A stretch of DNA of 64,000 bases, taken from JACMQX01 sp044225675 (lineage in GTDB: Bacteria > Pseudomonadota > Gammaproteobacteria > Burkholderiales > Burkholderiaceae_C). The DNA is taken from the NCBI GenBank assembly GCA_044225675.1, contig JBGAIH010000023.1, forward strand, positions 17,055 through 81,054. Reading direction: 5' to 3'. Positions 33,007 to 41,809 of the stretch are shown piece by piece. Position 1 is the first letter of the stretch; each line of letters opens with the position of its first letter. The notes below the pieces were generated by a model. That model saw only the letters and a list, made by a program, of their open reading frames with translations. It ran no database searches and was not told where the DNA came from. The position numbers and the translations under genes were made by a program.

Positions 33007-33603
33007 ATGGCAATGCAGACCCCGTTCTTCGGCAAGCGCGAGCCCGACGCGATCAACCAGCGCTACCCCGGCTCGCACGCAGGCACCGCTCAGGGCCACG
33101 CCCATGCGGGCGCTGCGTCCGGCGCTCATGCAGGGGCCCACGCGGGTGCGCACACGGGGTCCGGCGCGCATGCAGCCGGCGGTGCGGCGCATGCCCAGCA
33201 GGCGGCCAACCAGCCGGTGGCACCGGCCGCCGCTGGCCCCAAGGAGGGCGGCAGCAAGCTGACCGTCGGGCCCAACATCAAGCTCAAGGGGCTGGAGATC
33301 ACGGACTGCGACACGCTGGTGGTCGAGGGCATGGTCGAGGCGACGATGGACTCGCGGGTGATCCAGATCGCCGAGCATGGCGCATTCAAGGGCTCGGCCG
33401 AGATCGACATCGCGGAGATCCATGGTGAGTTCGAAGGCAATCTCACGGTGCGCCAGAAGCTCATGATCCATTCGACCGGCAAGGTCACCGGCAAGATCCG
33501 CTACGGCAAGCTCGTGATCGAGGAGGGCGGCCAGCTCTCCGGCGAGATCCAGTTTGGCGCGCTTGCCGTCGCCGCCTCGCGGCCCGGCCTGCAGGCGGCG
33601 TGA
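33007..33603 (+). CDS. Bactofilin with His/Ala/Gly-rich N-terminal extension
   Basis: A 198-residue cytoskeletal protein. The C-terminal 110 residues are a bactofilin (DUF583) beta-helix: LTVGPNIKLKGLEITDCDTLVVEG, then regularly spaced rungs (VIQIAEHGAFKGSAEIDIAEIHGEF, KVTGKIRYGKLVIEEGG). Bactofilins self-assemble into filaments without nucleotide and organise cell-wall or polar structures. The first 80 residues are an unusual GAHAGAHAG-type tract with many His residues, probably disordered and possibly metal-binding. ATG 33007 has AAGGAG 8 bases upstream. Monocistronic, closed by a strong hairpin. Confidence 0.92.
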   Translation: MAMQTPFFGKREPDAINQRYPGSHAGTAQGHAHAGAASGAHAGAHAGAHTGSGAHAAGGAAHAQQAANQPVAPAAAGPKEGGSKLTVGPNIKLKGLEITDCDTLVVEGMVEATMDSRVIQIAEHGAFKGSAEIDIAEIHGEFEGNLTVRQKLMIHSTGKVTGKIRYGKLVIEEGGQLSGEIQFGALAVAASRPGLQAA

Positions 33604-33607
33604 GAAA

Positions 33608-33648
33608 CCGGTCGCGCAGGCTTGCCACGCAGGCCTGTTCGCGACCGG
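33608..33648 (+). terminator. Strong stem-loop after bactofilin
   Basis: CCGGTCGCG/CGCGACCGG (33608-33616 with 33640-33648) plus an inner CAGGC/GCCTG pair, 5 bp after the stop codon. No U-tract follows, so it is a terminator-like or 3'-protecting hairpin. Confidence 0.5.
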
Positions 33649-33803
33649 ATGTGTCGAACTGAAAGCGTTTGCATTTCGGCCGGCATGCGTCCTACATCAG
33701 CATGCGAGAAGGACCGATCCCCCTGAGGGTGACCCCCGTCTACAGTGAACTCAGCCGGTAATTCTGTCGGCGTCTCACCAGACCACCATCAAGGAGTTAT
33801 GAA

Positions 33804-34088
33804 ATGAACGCATTCAGCAAGATGCCCAAGGGCCTGACCGCACTCGCCACCGCTGCCGCCCTCGTGGCGGGCGCCAGCCTCGCCTACGCCCAGACCAACG
33901 ATCCGGTCCAGCCGGCTCCCAACACGACGGGTCAGCCGGGCAATGCGCTGGGCAACCAGCAGGCACCTGCTGCCGACTCCGGCACCATGATGAACAACAA
34001 CAGCTCCACCGGCACGACGATGGACAGCGGCTCGACCGTGAACCAGAACGACGTCGTCACGCCCGAGCCGCGCGCTGACCGCAACTAA
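33804..34088 (+). CDS. Small exported hydrophilic protein
   Basis: A 94-residue protein with a clear Sec signal peptide (residues 1-29, KMPKGLTALATAAALVAGASLAYA, key residues ALATAAALVAG) and a mature part of about 65 residues rich in Asn, Thr, Ser, Gly and Pro, with no Cys. Probably a disordered periplasmic or secreted protein. No family recognised. ATG 33804 has AAGGAG about 8 bases upstream. The 200-bp upstream region contains TCCTACA near 33692 and a CCCCCTGAGGGTGA segment, suggesting a regulated promoter. Confidence 0.7.
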   Translation: MNAFSKMPKGLTALATAAALVAGASLAYAQTNDPVQPAPNTTGQPGNALGNQQAPAADSGTMMNNNSSTGTTMDSGSTVNQNDVVTPEPRADRN

Positions 34089-34244
34089 GCGTTGAGCCGT
34101 CCACGCGAGGGGGTCGCCGCAAGGCCCCCCTCCCGTGTGACTGAGCCCCTTCAGCTGCAACGGCGCGATGCCGCCCGACGCGGCACCTCTGCGTTCTTCT
34201 ACCCCCATTCTTCTGCCCTTCCTCTTTTCGATCTGAGTCCCATC

Positions 34245-35027
34245 ATGGCCAACGAATCGGAACCGTCTCAACTGGATGCGATGCTCAAGGGTCTGGGCAT
34301 GGGCTGCGCCATCCTGGCGCTCATCATGCCGGGCCAGGTCACGTCCAAGCCGTCGGGCCAGAAGCAGGCCTTGCGCGGCGCGCAGGTGCAGGCAGCGATG
34401 CAGCCCGTGCGGCTTGCCGAGCCGGACTTCGGCGGACGCGAAGTTTCAGGCGACGCGCGGCACGTGGCCCGATGGGCCGCCTATTCGGGCGATACGCGCG
34501 GCATGCCCTTCGTCATCGTCGACAAGAAGAACGTGACCGTCCACGTCTTCGGCGCCGACGGCCGCCTGCGCGGCTCCACGCCCGTGCTGCTGGGCTCGGC
34601 CATCGGAGACGACTCGGTTCACGGCATCGGCGAGCGTGAGATCTCCGACATCCTCCCGCACGAGCGCACCACGCCGGCCGGTCGTTTCGTCAGCACCCCT
34701 GGCCGCAATTCGGAAGGGGAGGACATCGTCTGGGTGGACTACGACGTCGCCATTTCCATGCATCGCGTGCGTCCCAAGGTCGCGGCCGAGCGGCGCCTGC
34801 AGCGTCTGGCCTCGCCCACGCCGGACGACAACCGGATCTCCTTCGGCTGCATCAACATGCCGGTGAAGTTCTACAACGAAGTGGTTCATCCGCTGCTGGG
34901 CAGCGCGCGCGGGGTGGTCTACATCCTCCCCGAAAGCCGGACGCCGAGTGAGGTATTTGGCTCCTACGACGTGCCTGATGGCGCATGGCCCGCGCCGCGT
35001 GAGGCAGTGGCGGCGCAAAGCCGTTAA
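34245..35027 (+). CDS. YkuD-like (L,D-transpeptidase-related) protein, paralogue 1
   Basis: A 260-residue protein with a short hydrophobic N-terminal segment (GLGMGCAILALIMPG, about residues 15-29) as anchor or signal. The core has FVIVDKKNVTVHVF, HERTTPAGRF and, near residue 201, SFGCIN. This matches the YkuD motif [ST]HGChN except that the motif histidine is Phe; the nucleophile cysteine and the final Asn are kept. The spacing from the upstream His (SMHRVR) is longer than usual. The protein probably acts on or binds peptidoglycan, but activity is doubtful. A paralogue is at 38669. The start is ATG 34245; an earlier start at 34092 adds non-family sequence. Confidence 0.75.
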   Translation: MANESEPSQLDAMLKGLGMGCAILALIMPGQVTSKPSGQKQALRGAQVQAAMQPVRLAEPDFGGREVSGDARHVARWAAYSGDTRGMPFVIVDKKNVTVHVFGADGRLRGSTPVLLGSAIGDDSVHGIGEREISDILPHERTTPAGRFVSTPGRNSEGEDIVWVDYDVAISMHRVRPKVAAERRLQRLASPTPDDNRISFGCINMPVKFYNEVVHPLLGSARGVVYILPESRTPSEVFGSYDVPDGAWPAPREAVAAQSR

Positions 35028-35170
35028 CATTCCGTCGTGGCTGCGAGTCAAGCGTCTTTCGACGCACTCGTAACTTCTTCTTACAACACAGGCATTTCCA
35101 GTTGTTGCCGGCGCATGGCAGCTTCGTATGATGGCCTGACAGCCCTGGACGTCCGACCTCACCGAACCCG

Positions 35171-37849
35171 ATGGCCTCGCAACCCTACATCCTCCAGAAG
35201 TGCTTCAAGGATGCCGCGCTGGCGTCCGGGCCCGCGCTGGAGCGGTGCGTGGACCACGCCATCGCCGTGCTGCAGCAGGCCGAGTCCATGAGCATGAAGG
35301 CCCGCGAGCGCGATGAGCTCGCGATGGCCTGGCGGGAACTCCAGAAGGTCAAGCCGGCCTGGCTGGCCGCGTTTCCTCGCGACCTGCTCGCCGGCTTCAC
35401 TGCGCCACCGGAGGCCTCGCGCTCGGGCGGCGCGGCCCTGTCGCCCTCACCATCGTCCGGTGGCGGACTTGACAAGCTCTCATTGGTGGACGACTCCAAG
35501 GTCGTGCAGGACATCGAGTCCTCGCGCCTCCTGCAGCGCGTGCTGCCGGTGGTCGACCAGGTGCTGGCCGAACTGGACGGGCTCATGAGCACCGCCCAGG
35601 GCCTGCCCAACGTCTCGCCCGAGCTCAATCCGGTGCGCCCCGAAGTGTTCGCCCAGGTGCTGCGCCAGCTGATCGACGATGCGCCGGTGGAGCCGGACAC
35701 GCGCAGCCTCTATTCGCGACATATCGGCGAGAAGTTCGGCAAGGAACTCAAGGCGATCTACCAGACGCTGGTGGAGGCGCTGCAGGCGGCCAACGTGCAG
35801 TCGGCCAGCTACCGGGTGCTGCAGACGCCGGCGAGCGTGATCGCTGCGCGCGTGGCCGCGCGGGCCGGCCTGCCGCCGGGTCAGGGGGGCAGCGCGGGTG
35901 CCGCAGCCGGAGCGGGCATGGGTGCCGGTGCTGCCGAGCCGCTGTTCGAGCTGCCCGACCCCGAGCAGTACGTCGATCTGTCCAACTACGAAATCGAGGA
36001 CGCCCTGTTCCAGGACTTCCTCTACCACGGCGGCTCCAACGAGCAGCAGGGCCTGGCGCCCTCGTACTACGCGTCGATCGACGAAGAGCTGGAGGCGCTG
36101 CGCGCCGCACCCGACAGCGGCCCGGCGCCGTGGGAAGCGCCCGCACCCATTCCGCAGGACTACCTGGACATGCCGGCGGTGGACCGGCCCAAGCGCTTCG
36201 TCGACGTGCTCAGCCCGCTCAGCTCGCAGGTGTGGGGCTCGTATGGCCGGGCCCGCGAGCGCAACATCCTGCGCACGCAGCTGCGCCGCGACGCCAAGCG
36301 CGTCGGGCAGGTGCTGGGCCTGGAGGTCGTGCGCAAGCTGGTGAACCAGGTGGCGCAGGATCCGCGTCTGCTGGTGCCGGTTCGCGAGTCCATCGTCGCG
36401 CTCGAGCCCTCGCTGATGCGGCTGGCGATGATCGATCCGCGCTTCTTCAGCGAGGAGCGCCACCCCGGCCGCCGGCTGATGGAGCGCGTCGCCGAACGCA
36501 GCTTCAAGTACAACGACGAGTTCAGCCCGGAGTTCCAGGCCTTCTTCGCGCCGGTGGCGCAGGCCTTCGTCGCGCTCAACGAGCGCTCCGCGTTCGAGGA
36601 CGCCTCGCCTTTCGAATCGGCCCTGCAGGCGCTTGAGGCGCAGTGGCACGAGCAGGATCTGGCCGAGGGCAGCCGCCAGCACGAGGTGCTGCAGGCGATG
36701 CAGTTCGCCGAGGAGCGGCAGGCCAAGGCCGACCAGATCGCCTGGGACATGAGCGCGCGCCCCGACCTCGACGGCGTGCCGGGCGTGGTGCTCGACTTCC
36801 TCTACGGCCCCTGGGCCCTCGCCATGGCGCACGCGCGCATGACCGACAAGACCGGCGCGATCGACCCGTTGGGCTTCGGCTCGGTCGTGACGGACCTGCT
36901 GTGGAGCGTCAAGCGCGACTTCACGTTGCGCCAGCCGGCCAAGCTGGTCGAAATGATCCCGCCGCTGCTGCGCGACCTGCATGCCGGGCTCGAACTCATC
37001 GGCCGCGACCAGCGCGAGGACGAGCCCTTCTTCGAGGCGCTGCTCAAGCTGCACCGGCCCGCGCTCAAGCTGCGCCGCGAGAAGTCGCGGCGCGACCAGA
37101 TGGGCTCCGGCGTGGCCACGGCCGACGACGCCGACATCGCACCGGCCACGCCCGAGCAGCGGCGCGCCAAGGCGGCCGCGATGCCCTGGCTGCCGCGCGA
37201 GCAGCTCGATGCGGCGGGCTTCGACGACACACTGCCTTCGGGCGCGGGCGAACTCACCGAGACGCCCGACGATGTCGCGTCCCAGGACGCGGCCCCGGGC
37301 GTCGAGATGGCCGAGCCGGTGCCGCTCGATGCCGCGCAGATCGCCGGCGCGTTTCGCTCGGATGCCGACTCGTCGTCGGCACCTCTGGCGGCGGCGGGCG
37401 ACCTGCTGCATGACGCGGGAAATCAGTCGGCCGGGGTGGAGGGCGCGGCGCAGGTTGGGCCGACGCCGGCCGACATCCTCGCGACCATGACCACCGGCAG
37501 CTGGGCGGATCTCTATTCCAAGGAACGCTGGCTCCGTGCCCAGCTGATCTGGGCCAGTGCCAAGGGCACGCTGTTCATGTTCGTGAGCCACGGCGGCCAG
37601 CCGCACTCGATGACCAAGCGCACCTGCGAGCGGCTCATCCGTGGCAACCTGCTGCGCCCCGTCGACAAGCACGGGGTGGTGTCGCATGCACTCGAAGCCG
37701 TGCGCGACGAAGCCAGCGCCGCGCGCTCGGCCGGTGTTTCGCGTGACGGGCTCACACCCTCAGGCCATGCGCCATTGCAGGGCCCGGGCCGGCGCAGCCG
37801 CAACCACGCGCCGCGACGGCCGGCCGACATGGCACAGGCAGCGGCCTGA
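35171..37849 (+). CDS. DUF1631 family protein
   Basis: An 892-residue cytoplasmic protein, Ala/Asp/Glu-rich and mostly helical. The opening SQPYILQKCFKDAALASGPALERC and the C-terminal GSWADLYSKERWLRAQLIWAS...LFMFVSHGG...MTKRTCERLI are features of DUF1631, a family found in Burkholderiales and other proteobacteria, with no established role. The C-terminal block has a small beta domain (FMFVSHGG) reminiscent of PilZ-like modules. A Gly/Ala linker (about 230-260) separates the N-terminal third. Monocistronic; immediately followed by a 24-bp repeat. Confidence 0.85.
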   Translation: MASQPYILQKCFKDAALASGPALERCVDHAIAVLQQAESMSMKARERDELAMAWRELQKVKPAWLAAFPRDLLAGFTAPPEASRSGGAALSPSPSSGGGLDKLSLVDDSKVVQDIESSRLLQRVLPVVDQVLAELDGLMSTAQGLPNVSPELNPVRPEVFAQVLRQLIDDAPVEPDTRSLYSRHIGEKFGKELKAIYQTLVEALQAANVQSASYRVLQTPASVIAARVAARAGLPPGQGGSAGAAAGAGMGAGAAEPLFELPDPEQYVDLSNYEIEDALFQDFLYHGGSNEQQGLAPSYYASIDEELEALRAAPDSGPAPWEAPAPIPQDYLDMPAVDRPKRFVDVLSPLSSQVWGSYGRARERNILRTQLRRDAKRVGQVLGLEVVRKLVNQVAQDPRLLVPVRESIVALEPSLMRLAMIDPRFFSEERHPGRRLMERVAERSFKYNDEFSPEFQAFFAPVAQAFVALNERSAFEDASPFESALQALEAQWHEQDLAEGSRQHEVLQAMQFAEERQAKADQIAWDMSARPDLDGVPGVVLDFLYGPWALAMAHARMTDKTGAIDPLGFGSVVTDLLWSVKRDFTLRQPAKLVEMIPPLLRDLHAGLELIGRDQREDEPFFEALLKLHRPALKLRREKSRRDQMGSGVATADDADIAPATPEQRRAKAAAMPWLPREQLDAAGFDDTLPSGAGELTETPDDVASQDAAPGVEMAEPVPLDAAQIAGAFRSDADSSSAPLAAAGDLLHDAGNQSAGVEGAAQVGPTPADILATMTTGSWADLYSKERWLRAQLIWASAKGTLFMFVSHGGQPHSMTKRTCERLIRGNLLRPVDKHGVVSHALEAVRDEASAARSAGVSRDGLTPSGHAPLQGPGRRSRNHAPRRPADMAQAAA

Positions 37850-37850
37850 A

Positions 37851-37898
37851 GGCACGCCGGCGAGGCCCGTCGGGGGCACGCCGGGAGGGCCCGTCGGG
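37851..37898. repeat. 24-bp tandem duplication directly after the DUF1631 stop
   Basis: Units 37851-37874 and 37875-37898 differ at only a few positions (GGCACGCCGGCGAGGCCCGT... / GGCACGCCGGGAGGGCCCGT...). A degenerate third copy follows. The array starts 1-2 bases after the stop codon and lies between convergent genes. Confidence 0.9.
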
Positions 37899-37952
37899 AG
37901 GACACGCTGGCAGGGGCTGCCGGGGTCTTCGGCCGCTGCGGCTTTCAGACCC

Positions 37953-38474
37953 TCAGACCGTGCGCCCCTTGATCTGCCCCACGACACAACCCGTGATGCG
38001 CCAGGCGCCGTCCTTCTGACGGTCGAGCGAATAGGTCGCGAGCCAGGCGACGCCTTCCGCGTCCACCAGGCGAACGTCCTGGAAGATCTCCCCCGATGCC
38101 TGACGCGCGGGCTTCTGGAACTGGACCGACGCGGGGCGGTACACCATCGGGTAGGCCGAGCGCACCATCGCGAGAAAGTTGTCGGCCGTGCCATACATGT
38201 CGCGGATGGCCGGCGCCGCGTAGCCGAACGCGGCGCGCGCATCGTCGGCGGCCATGGCCTTGAGCTGGGCCTGAACCACCGCCCGCACCGCGCGGGCCTC
38301 CGCATCGCTGACGGGCGCAGGCGCGGCCCGTGCGGGGGCCAGTGCGGAAGAGGCGGATGAGGAAGCGGTCGCACCGAGGGCCGCGAATGGGGCGCAGAGG
38401 GCCGCGATCAAGACCGCCGCCACGACAGCGGTGGCGGCACTAGATGAGCGTTCCGGAAGATCGACGAGGGCCAT
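37953..38474 (-). CDS. Exported DUF4864 domain protein
   Basis: About 173 residues with an N-terminal hydrophobic segment (residues 13-35, ATAVVAAVLIAALCAPFAALGA, key residues VVAAVLIAALC) as signal or anchor, an Ala/Pro-rich linker and a cystatin-like DUF4864 domain: VQAQLKAMAADDARAAFGYAAPAIRDMYG (key residues QLKAMAADD, AFGYAAPAIR) ending WRITGCVV. The family function is unknown. The start is uncertain among ATG 38474, 38501 and 38516. Convergent with DUF1631. Confidence 0.8.
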   Translation of the reverse strand: MALVDLPERSSSAATAVVAAVLIAALCAPFAALGATASSSASSALAPARAAPAPVSDAEARAVRAVVQAQLKAMAADDARAAFGYAAPAIRDMYGTADNFLAMVRSAYPMVYRPASVQFQKPARQASGEIFQDVRLVDAEGVAWLATYSLDRQKDGAWRITGCVVGQIKGRTV

Positions 38475-38668
38475 GGTGTGCTCGCGGGAGGAGTGGGCCA
38501 TGACGGCATCATGCACGCTTTCGTGTCATGGCTTTTCGTGCGCCCAAAGACCCCACGCGCGTCCCAGCGTTGTTACAAACCGTTGTATTGCGTGTCATCG
38601 GTCGCTAGCATCGACATCGCAGTCCGCGCCGGTGGGGCGTGGTTCAGACGAAGAATTCCGGTGGAGTG

Positions 38669-39418
38669 GTGAGCACTAGCAAGAAGTTCACGGGGCGCAG
38701 GCCCCTGGGTCGGTGGGCCTTGGCTGCCATGGCCGCGCTGGCACTGTGCGCGGGCGCCGCGCAGGCCGTCGAGGTCCGGGCCGCCGACGTCCAGACCGGC
38801 ATGGCGCAGGCGAGCATGGCGCAGGCGAGCCCCGTGCAGGTGAGTCCCGTGCAGGCGGTGCGCGTCGATTTTTCCGGCGCGCGTGCCCCGGTCTCGGCCG
38901 ATGCGCGCTACATCGCCGACTGGATCGGCGCCACGCAGGATACGCGCGGCCTGCCCTTCGTGATCGTCGACAAGAAGTCCGCGCAGATCATGGTCTTCAA
39001 TGCGGAGGGGCGCCTCGTTGGGCAGTCCGCCGCGCTGCTCGGCCTCGCCTATGGCGACGAGGGTGTCCCCGGCATCGGCCAGCGGAAGCTCGCCGACATC
39101 CGGCCCCACGAGCGCACCACGCCAGCCGGCCGGTTCATGTCGGTGCCGGGCCGCAATCTGCAGGGCGAGTCGGTGGTGTGGGTGGACTACGGCGCGGGGA
39201 TCGCCATCCACCGGGTTCGCACCAGCAACCCGCAGGAGCGCCGGCCGCAGCGTCTTGCCTCGCCGGGCGTGGACGACAACCGGATCTCTCTGGGCTGCGT
39301 CGTGGTGTCCCTGCCGTTCTTCGAGAATGTCGTGGAGGCCACGATGGGCCACTCGCGCGGTGTGGTGTACGTGCTGCCCGAGACGCGGCCGGTCGAGGCG
39401 ATGTTTCCATCCCACTGA
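38669..39418 (+). CDS. YkuD-like (L,D-transpeptidase-related) protein, paralogue 2
   Basis: About 249 residues with a clear signal peptide (GRWALAAMAALALCAGAAQA). The core aligns throughout with the 34245 paralogue: LPFVIVDKKSAQIMVF, HERTTPAGRF, VWVDYG and RISLGC near residue 209. Here the YkuD motif reads SLGCVV: both the His and the terminal Asn are replaced, only Ser-Gly-Cys remain. A short repeat MAQAS/MAQAS and QVSPVQ marks the mature N-terminus. The start is a GTG; 38669, 38666 and 38639 are possible and none has a well-spaced ribosome site. Probably a non-catalytic or altered-specificity homologue. Confidence 0.72.
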   Translation: MSTSKKFTGRRPLGRWALAAMAALALCAGAAQAVEVRAADVQTGMAQASMAQASPVQVSPVQAVRVDFSGARAPVSADARYIADWIGATQDTRGLPFVIVDKKSAQIMVFNAEGRLVGQSAALLGLAYGDEGVPGIGQRKLADIRPHERTTPAGRFMSVPGRNLQGESVVWVDYGAGIAIHRVRTSNPQERRPQRLASPGVDDNRISLGCVVVSLPFFENVVEATMGHSRGVVYVLPETRPVEAMFPSH

Positions 39419-39692
39419 GCGCCGGTTCCTGGCGCCCGATCGTCCCGTCCCCGAACGCATCACGGGCCGGAAGCCACTGGACAATGTCGCGGCGTTTCGC
39501 TGGCGGCGTAACCCTTCAGACCTGTCTTTCAAAGCGCGGCTTCCGGCCCGCTTGAGTCGCAGTATGCGCGCAGGTCGTCGCGGCGGGTGCGGGACGGGTG
39601 GCACGGACGGTGTAGGTTTTTTCTTGCGTCCCGCTTCTGGCCGGGGCCGGTCCTTCCCGTGGCAAACCCTCTGATCCGCTGCCACGCCCCCG

Positions 39693-39709
39693 CGCGATAA
39701 TCGGCATCA
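39693..39709 (+). promoter_or_regulatory. -10 element directly before the phosphatase start
   Basis: GATAAT at 39696-39701 ends 8 bases before the ATG. The 14-mer CGCGATAATCGGCA is repeated exactly at 47498-47511, also 7-8 bases from an ATG. This suggests a transcript with almost no leader. The preceding stretch 39419-39692 holds no gene that I can support. Confidence 0.4.
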
Positions 39710-40387
39710 ATGACCGAGCTTCTTCTCATCCGCCACGGCGAAACGGACTGGAACCGTGAACTGCGCTTCCAGGGCCAGGTGGACGTGCCGCTCAATGCCA
39801 CAGGCCATGAGCAGGCGCGCCGGCTCGCCCGGCGGCTGGCCGGTGAAAGCGTGCACCATCTCTACGTCAGCGACCTGCTGCGCACGCAGCAGACGGCGCA
39901 GCCCGTCTCCTCCGAACTGCGCCTGGCCGGCTCGCTCGACGCCGCGCTGCGCGAGCAGAACTTCGGCCTCGTCGACGGCATGCGGGTGGACGACATCAAG
40001 TCGCAGCACCCCGAGGCCTGGGACCAGTGGACCCGCTTCGACGCCGACTGGTCCTTTGGCGGCGGCGCCGAAAGCACCCGGCAGTTCCATGGCCGCGTCA
40101 TGGGCGCGGTGCGCCGTCTGGTGGACGCCCATCCGGGGCAGACGCTGCTGGTGGTCACCCACGGCGGCGTGCTCGACATGATCTACCGCACGGTGCGCGG
40201 GCTCGACCTGCACGGCCCGCGGCAGAGCGACATTCCCAATGCCGGCCTGTCGCGGGTTCGCTTCACCGCCGATGCGATGGACATTCTCGACTGGGCCGAC
40301 GTGCGGCACCTGGCCGATCTGCCCGCGCAGCCAGTCTACGATCAGTCCAGGCTCGCCAGGCCGCTTCCGAGTCCGAGCGCCGCATAG
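39710..40387 (+). CDS. Histidine phosphatase family protein (phosphoglycerate mutase-like)
   Basis: A 225-residue branch-1 histidine phosphatase. The phospho-accepting histidine is in LLIRHGETDWN at residues 5-15, and the second catalytic histidine in VVTHGGVLDM near 150; YVSDLLRTQQTA and the acidic EQNFGLVDG follow the family pattern of CobC/GpmB-like enzymes. The substrate is not determined. The last 46 bases overlap the 3' end of the TPR gene on the other strand, so the C-terminal residues QSRLARPLPSPSAA are encoded antisense to it. Confidence 0.9.
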   Translation: MTELLLIRHGETDWNRELRFQGQVDVPLNATGHEQARRLARRLAGESVHHLYVSDLLRTQQTAQPVSSELRLAGSLDAALREQNFGLVDGMRVDDIKSQHPEAWDQWTRFDADWSFGGGAESTRQFHGRVMGAVRRLVDAHPGQTLLVVTHGGVLDMIYRTVRGLDLHGPRQSDIPNAGLSRVRFTADAMDILDWADVRHLADLPAQPVYDQSRLARPLPSPSAA

Positions 40388-41691
40388 ACCTGCTGCGCCT
40401 GGCGGCGCAGGCGCACCGACTGCGGACTTGCGCGCAACTGCTGCTGCAGCACGTGCTGGGCGCCGGTGAGGCGTCCGCTGCGGATCAGCGCGTCCAGATG
40501 GATCTGGGCGAACAGGTCGCGCTGGGCATGGCTGCCGCCGATCTCCACGAGGCGGGGCAGGGCCTGGCCCAGGGCTTCGACTGCCGCAGCGTGGTTGCCG
40601 CGCGCGTGGGCCAGCAGGCCCTCACTGGCGGGCAGGCAGACCCGCTCCCAGGCCTCGCGCTGCGCCGCAGGGGCTCCATCGCGCGCGTGGCGCCGCATGT
40701 TCGCCAGCAGGGTGTCGGCCTCGGGCCGGCCGGCGCGGGCCAGGCCGTAGAGGTACTGCATGTCGAGGAAGGGCAGCACCTGGTCGGCGAGTCGCTGTGC
40801 GGCCAGCCGGTCGGCCACGTCCTGCCAGCGGTCGCCCACGTCCACCCCGGCGAGTTCGAGCCGCGCGAGCAGGGAGATGGCGCCGATCTGGTCCTGCGTG
40901 TAGTCCTTCACCACGCCCCAGACCTGCGTGTCGTAGAGCCGCAGGACTTCGTCGTGCCGGTCCTGCTCCAGCGCGAACAGCGCCATGTGCCACCAGTTGT
41001 GCGTGACCATGAAGGAGTTGAGCCCGGTCCAGGTGTCGCTCACCTCGCGGGTGAAGTCCAGGCCCTCGTCGATCCGTCCCTGCGTGAGCATCACGTGCGC
41101 CAGCGCGTGGTGGGCCCAGGGCTCCTTGCGCAGCATGCCGATGGCCCGGCGTGCCGCAGCCTCGGCCTGGCGCAGGAAGTGGCACTGCTCCCACGCGAAG
41201 GCGGCCATGCCATGCAGGTAGGGCACGTCGCCCGCTGCCGGCAGCGCCGCCAGAGCCATGCGCAGCATGCCGGGCGAGTCACCCAGGTTGAACAGGTGGT
41301 AGTGCCCGAGCTTGAGCGAGGCGAGGTCGCGCGGATGCTCGCGCGCCTGCTCCTCATGCAGCACAATCGCGCGCCGCAGGTCGCCGTCGACCCAGGCCGC
41401 GACGGCCTGCACGAAGCGCATCTCGCGCGGCGTCGCGGCCACGGGCGAGGCGAGGGCCCGGTCGATGAAGGGGCGGGCGTTGGCCGGGCCCTCGCGCGAC
41501 TCGGCGAACATGTGCAGGGCGGCGACGCAGGCCTGCACGATCGGGCTCGGGTCGGTGTCGGCGACGCCGAGGATGTTGACCGCGCGCGCCTCGCTGGCAA
41601 TGAAGCCGCCCACGAAGTCGCGCACCGCCGGCAGGCTTGCCGGGTCGGCCAGCGTGACCGGGTTGCCGAGGCCGTCGTCGGGGGTCGTCAT
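40342..41691 (-). CDS. TTC38-like tetratricopeptide repeat protein
   Basis: A 449-residue helical-repeat protein. Segments such as YLHGMAAFAWEQCHFLRQAEAAARRAIG, APWAHHALAHVMLTQGRIDEGL (read here HALAHVMLTQGR) and FMVTHNWWHMALFALEQDRHDEVLRLYD match the TTC38 group of TPR proteins found in bacteria and animals, whose role is unknown. No signal or membrane segment. It lies 118 bp downstream of the peptide-transporter binding-protein gene on the same strand, but a terminator (41760-41790) lies between, so it is probably a separate unit or read-through gene. It overlaps the phosphatase gene by 46 bp. Confidence 0.85.
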   Translation of the reverse strand: MTTPDDGLGNPVTLADPASLPAVRDFVGGFIASEARAVNILGVADTDPSPIVQACVAALHMFAESREGPANARPFIDRALASPVAATPREMRFVQAVAAWVDGDLRRAIVLHEEQAREHPRDLASLKLGHYHLFNLGDSPGMLRMALAALPAAGDVPYLHGMAAFAWEQCHFLRQAEAAARRAIGMLRKEPWAHHALAHVMLTQGRIDEGLDFTREVSDTWTGLNSFMVTHNWWHMALFALEQDRHDEVLRLYDTQVWGVVKDYTQDQIGAISLLARLELAGVDVGDRWQDVADRLAAQRLADQVLPFLDMQYLYGLARAGRPEADTLLANMRRHARDGAPAAQREAWERVCLPASEGLLAHARGNHAAAVEALGQALPRLVEIGGSHAQRDLFAQIHLDALIRSGRLTGAQHVLQQQLRASPQSVRLRRQAQQVYAALGLGSGLASLD

Positions 41692-41759
41692 GGTCGCCGG
41701 AGGATCAAGTGACGGAGGATGGGGCGCAGGAGGTCGAGGAGGCCAGGCGCCGCGTCAGG

Positions 41760-41790
41760 AAAAAAGGCCAGGAACGGGCCCCGGCCTTTT
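41760..41790 (-). terminator. Rho-independent terminator after the ABC binding-protein gene
   Basis: An 8-bp stem (AAAAGGCC / GGCCTTTT, 41762-41769 with 41783-41790) and a 13-base GC-rich loop; on the minus strand it ends in a run of six U, 20 bp after the stop codon. Confidence 0.8.
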
Positions 41791-41809
41791 CGATGCGCAG
41801 CGCAGCCGC

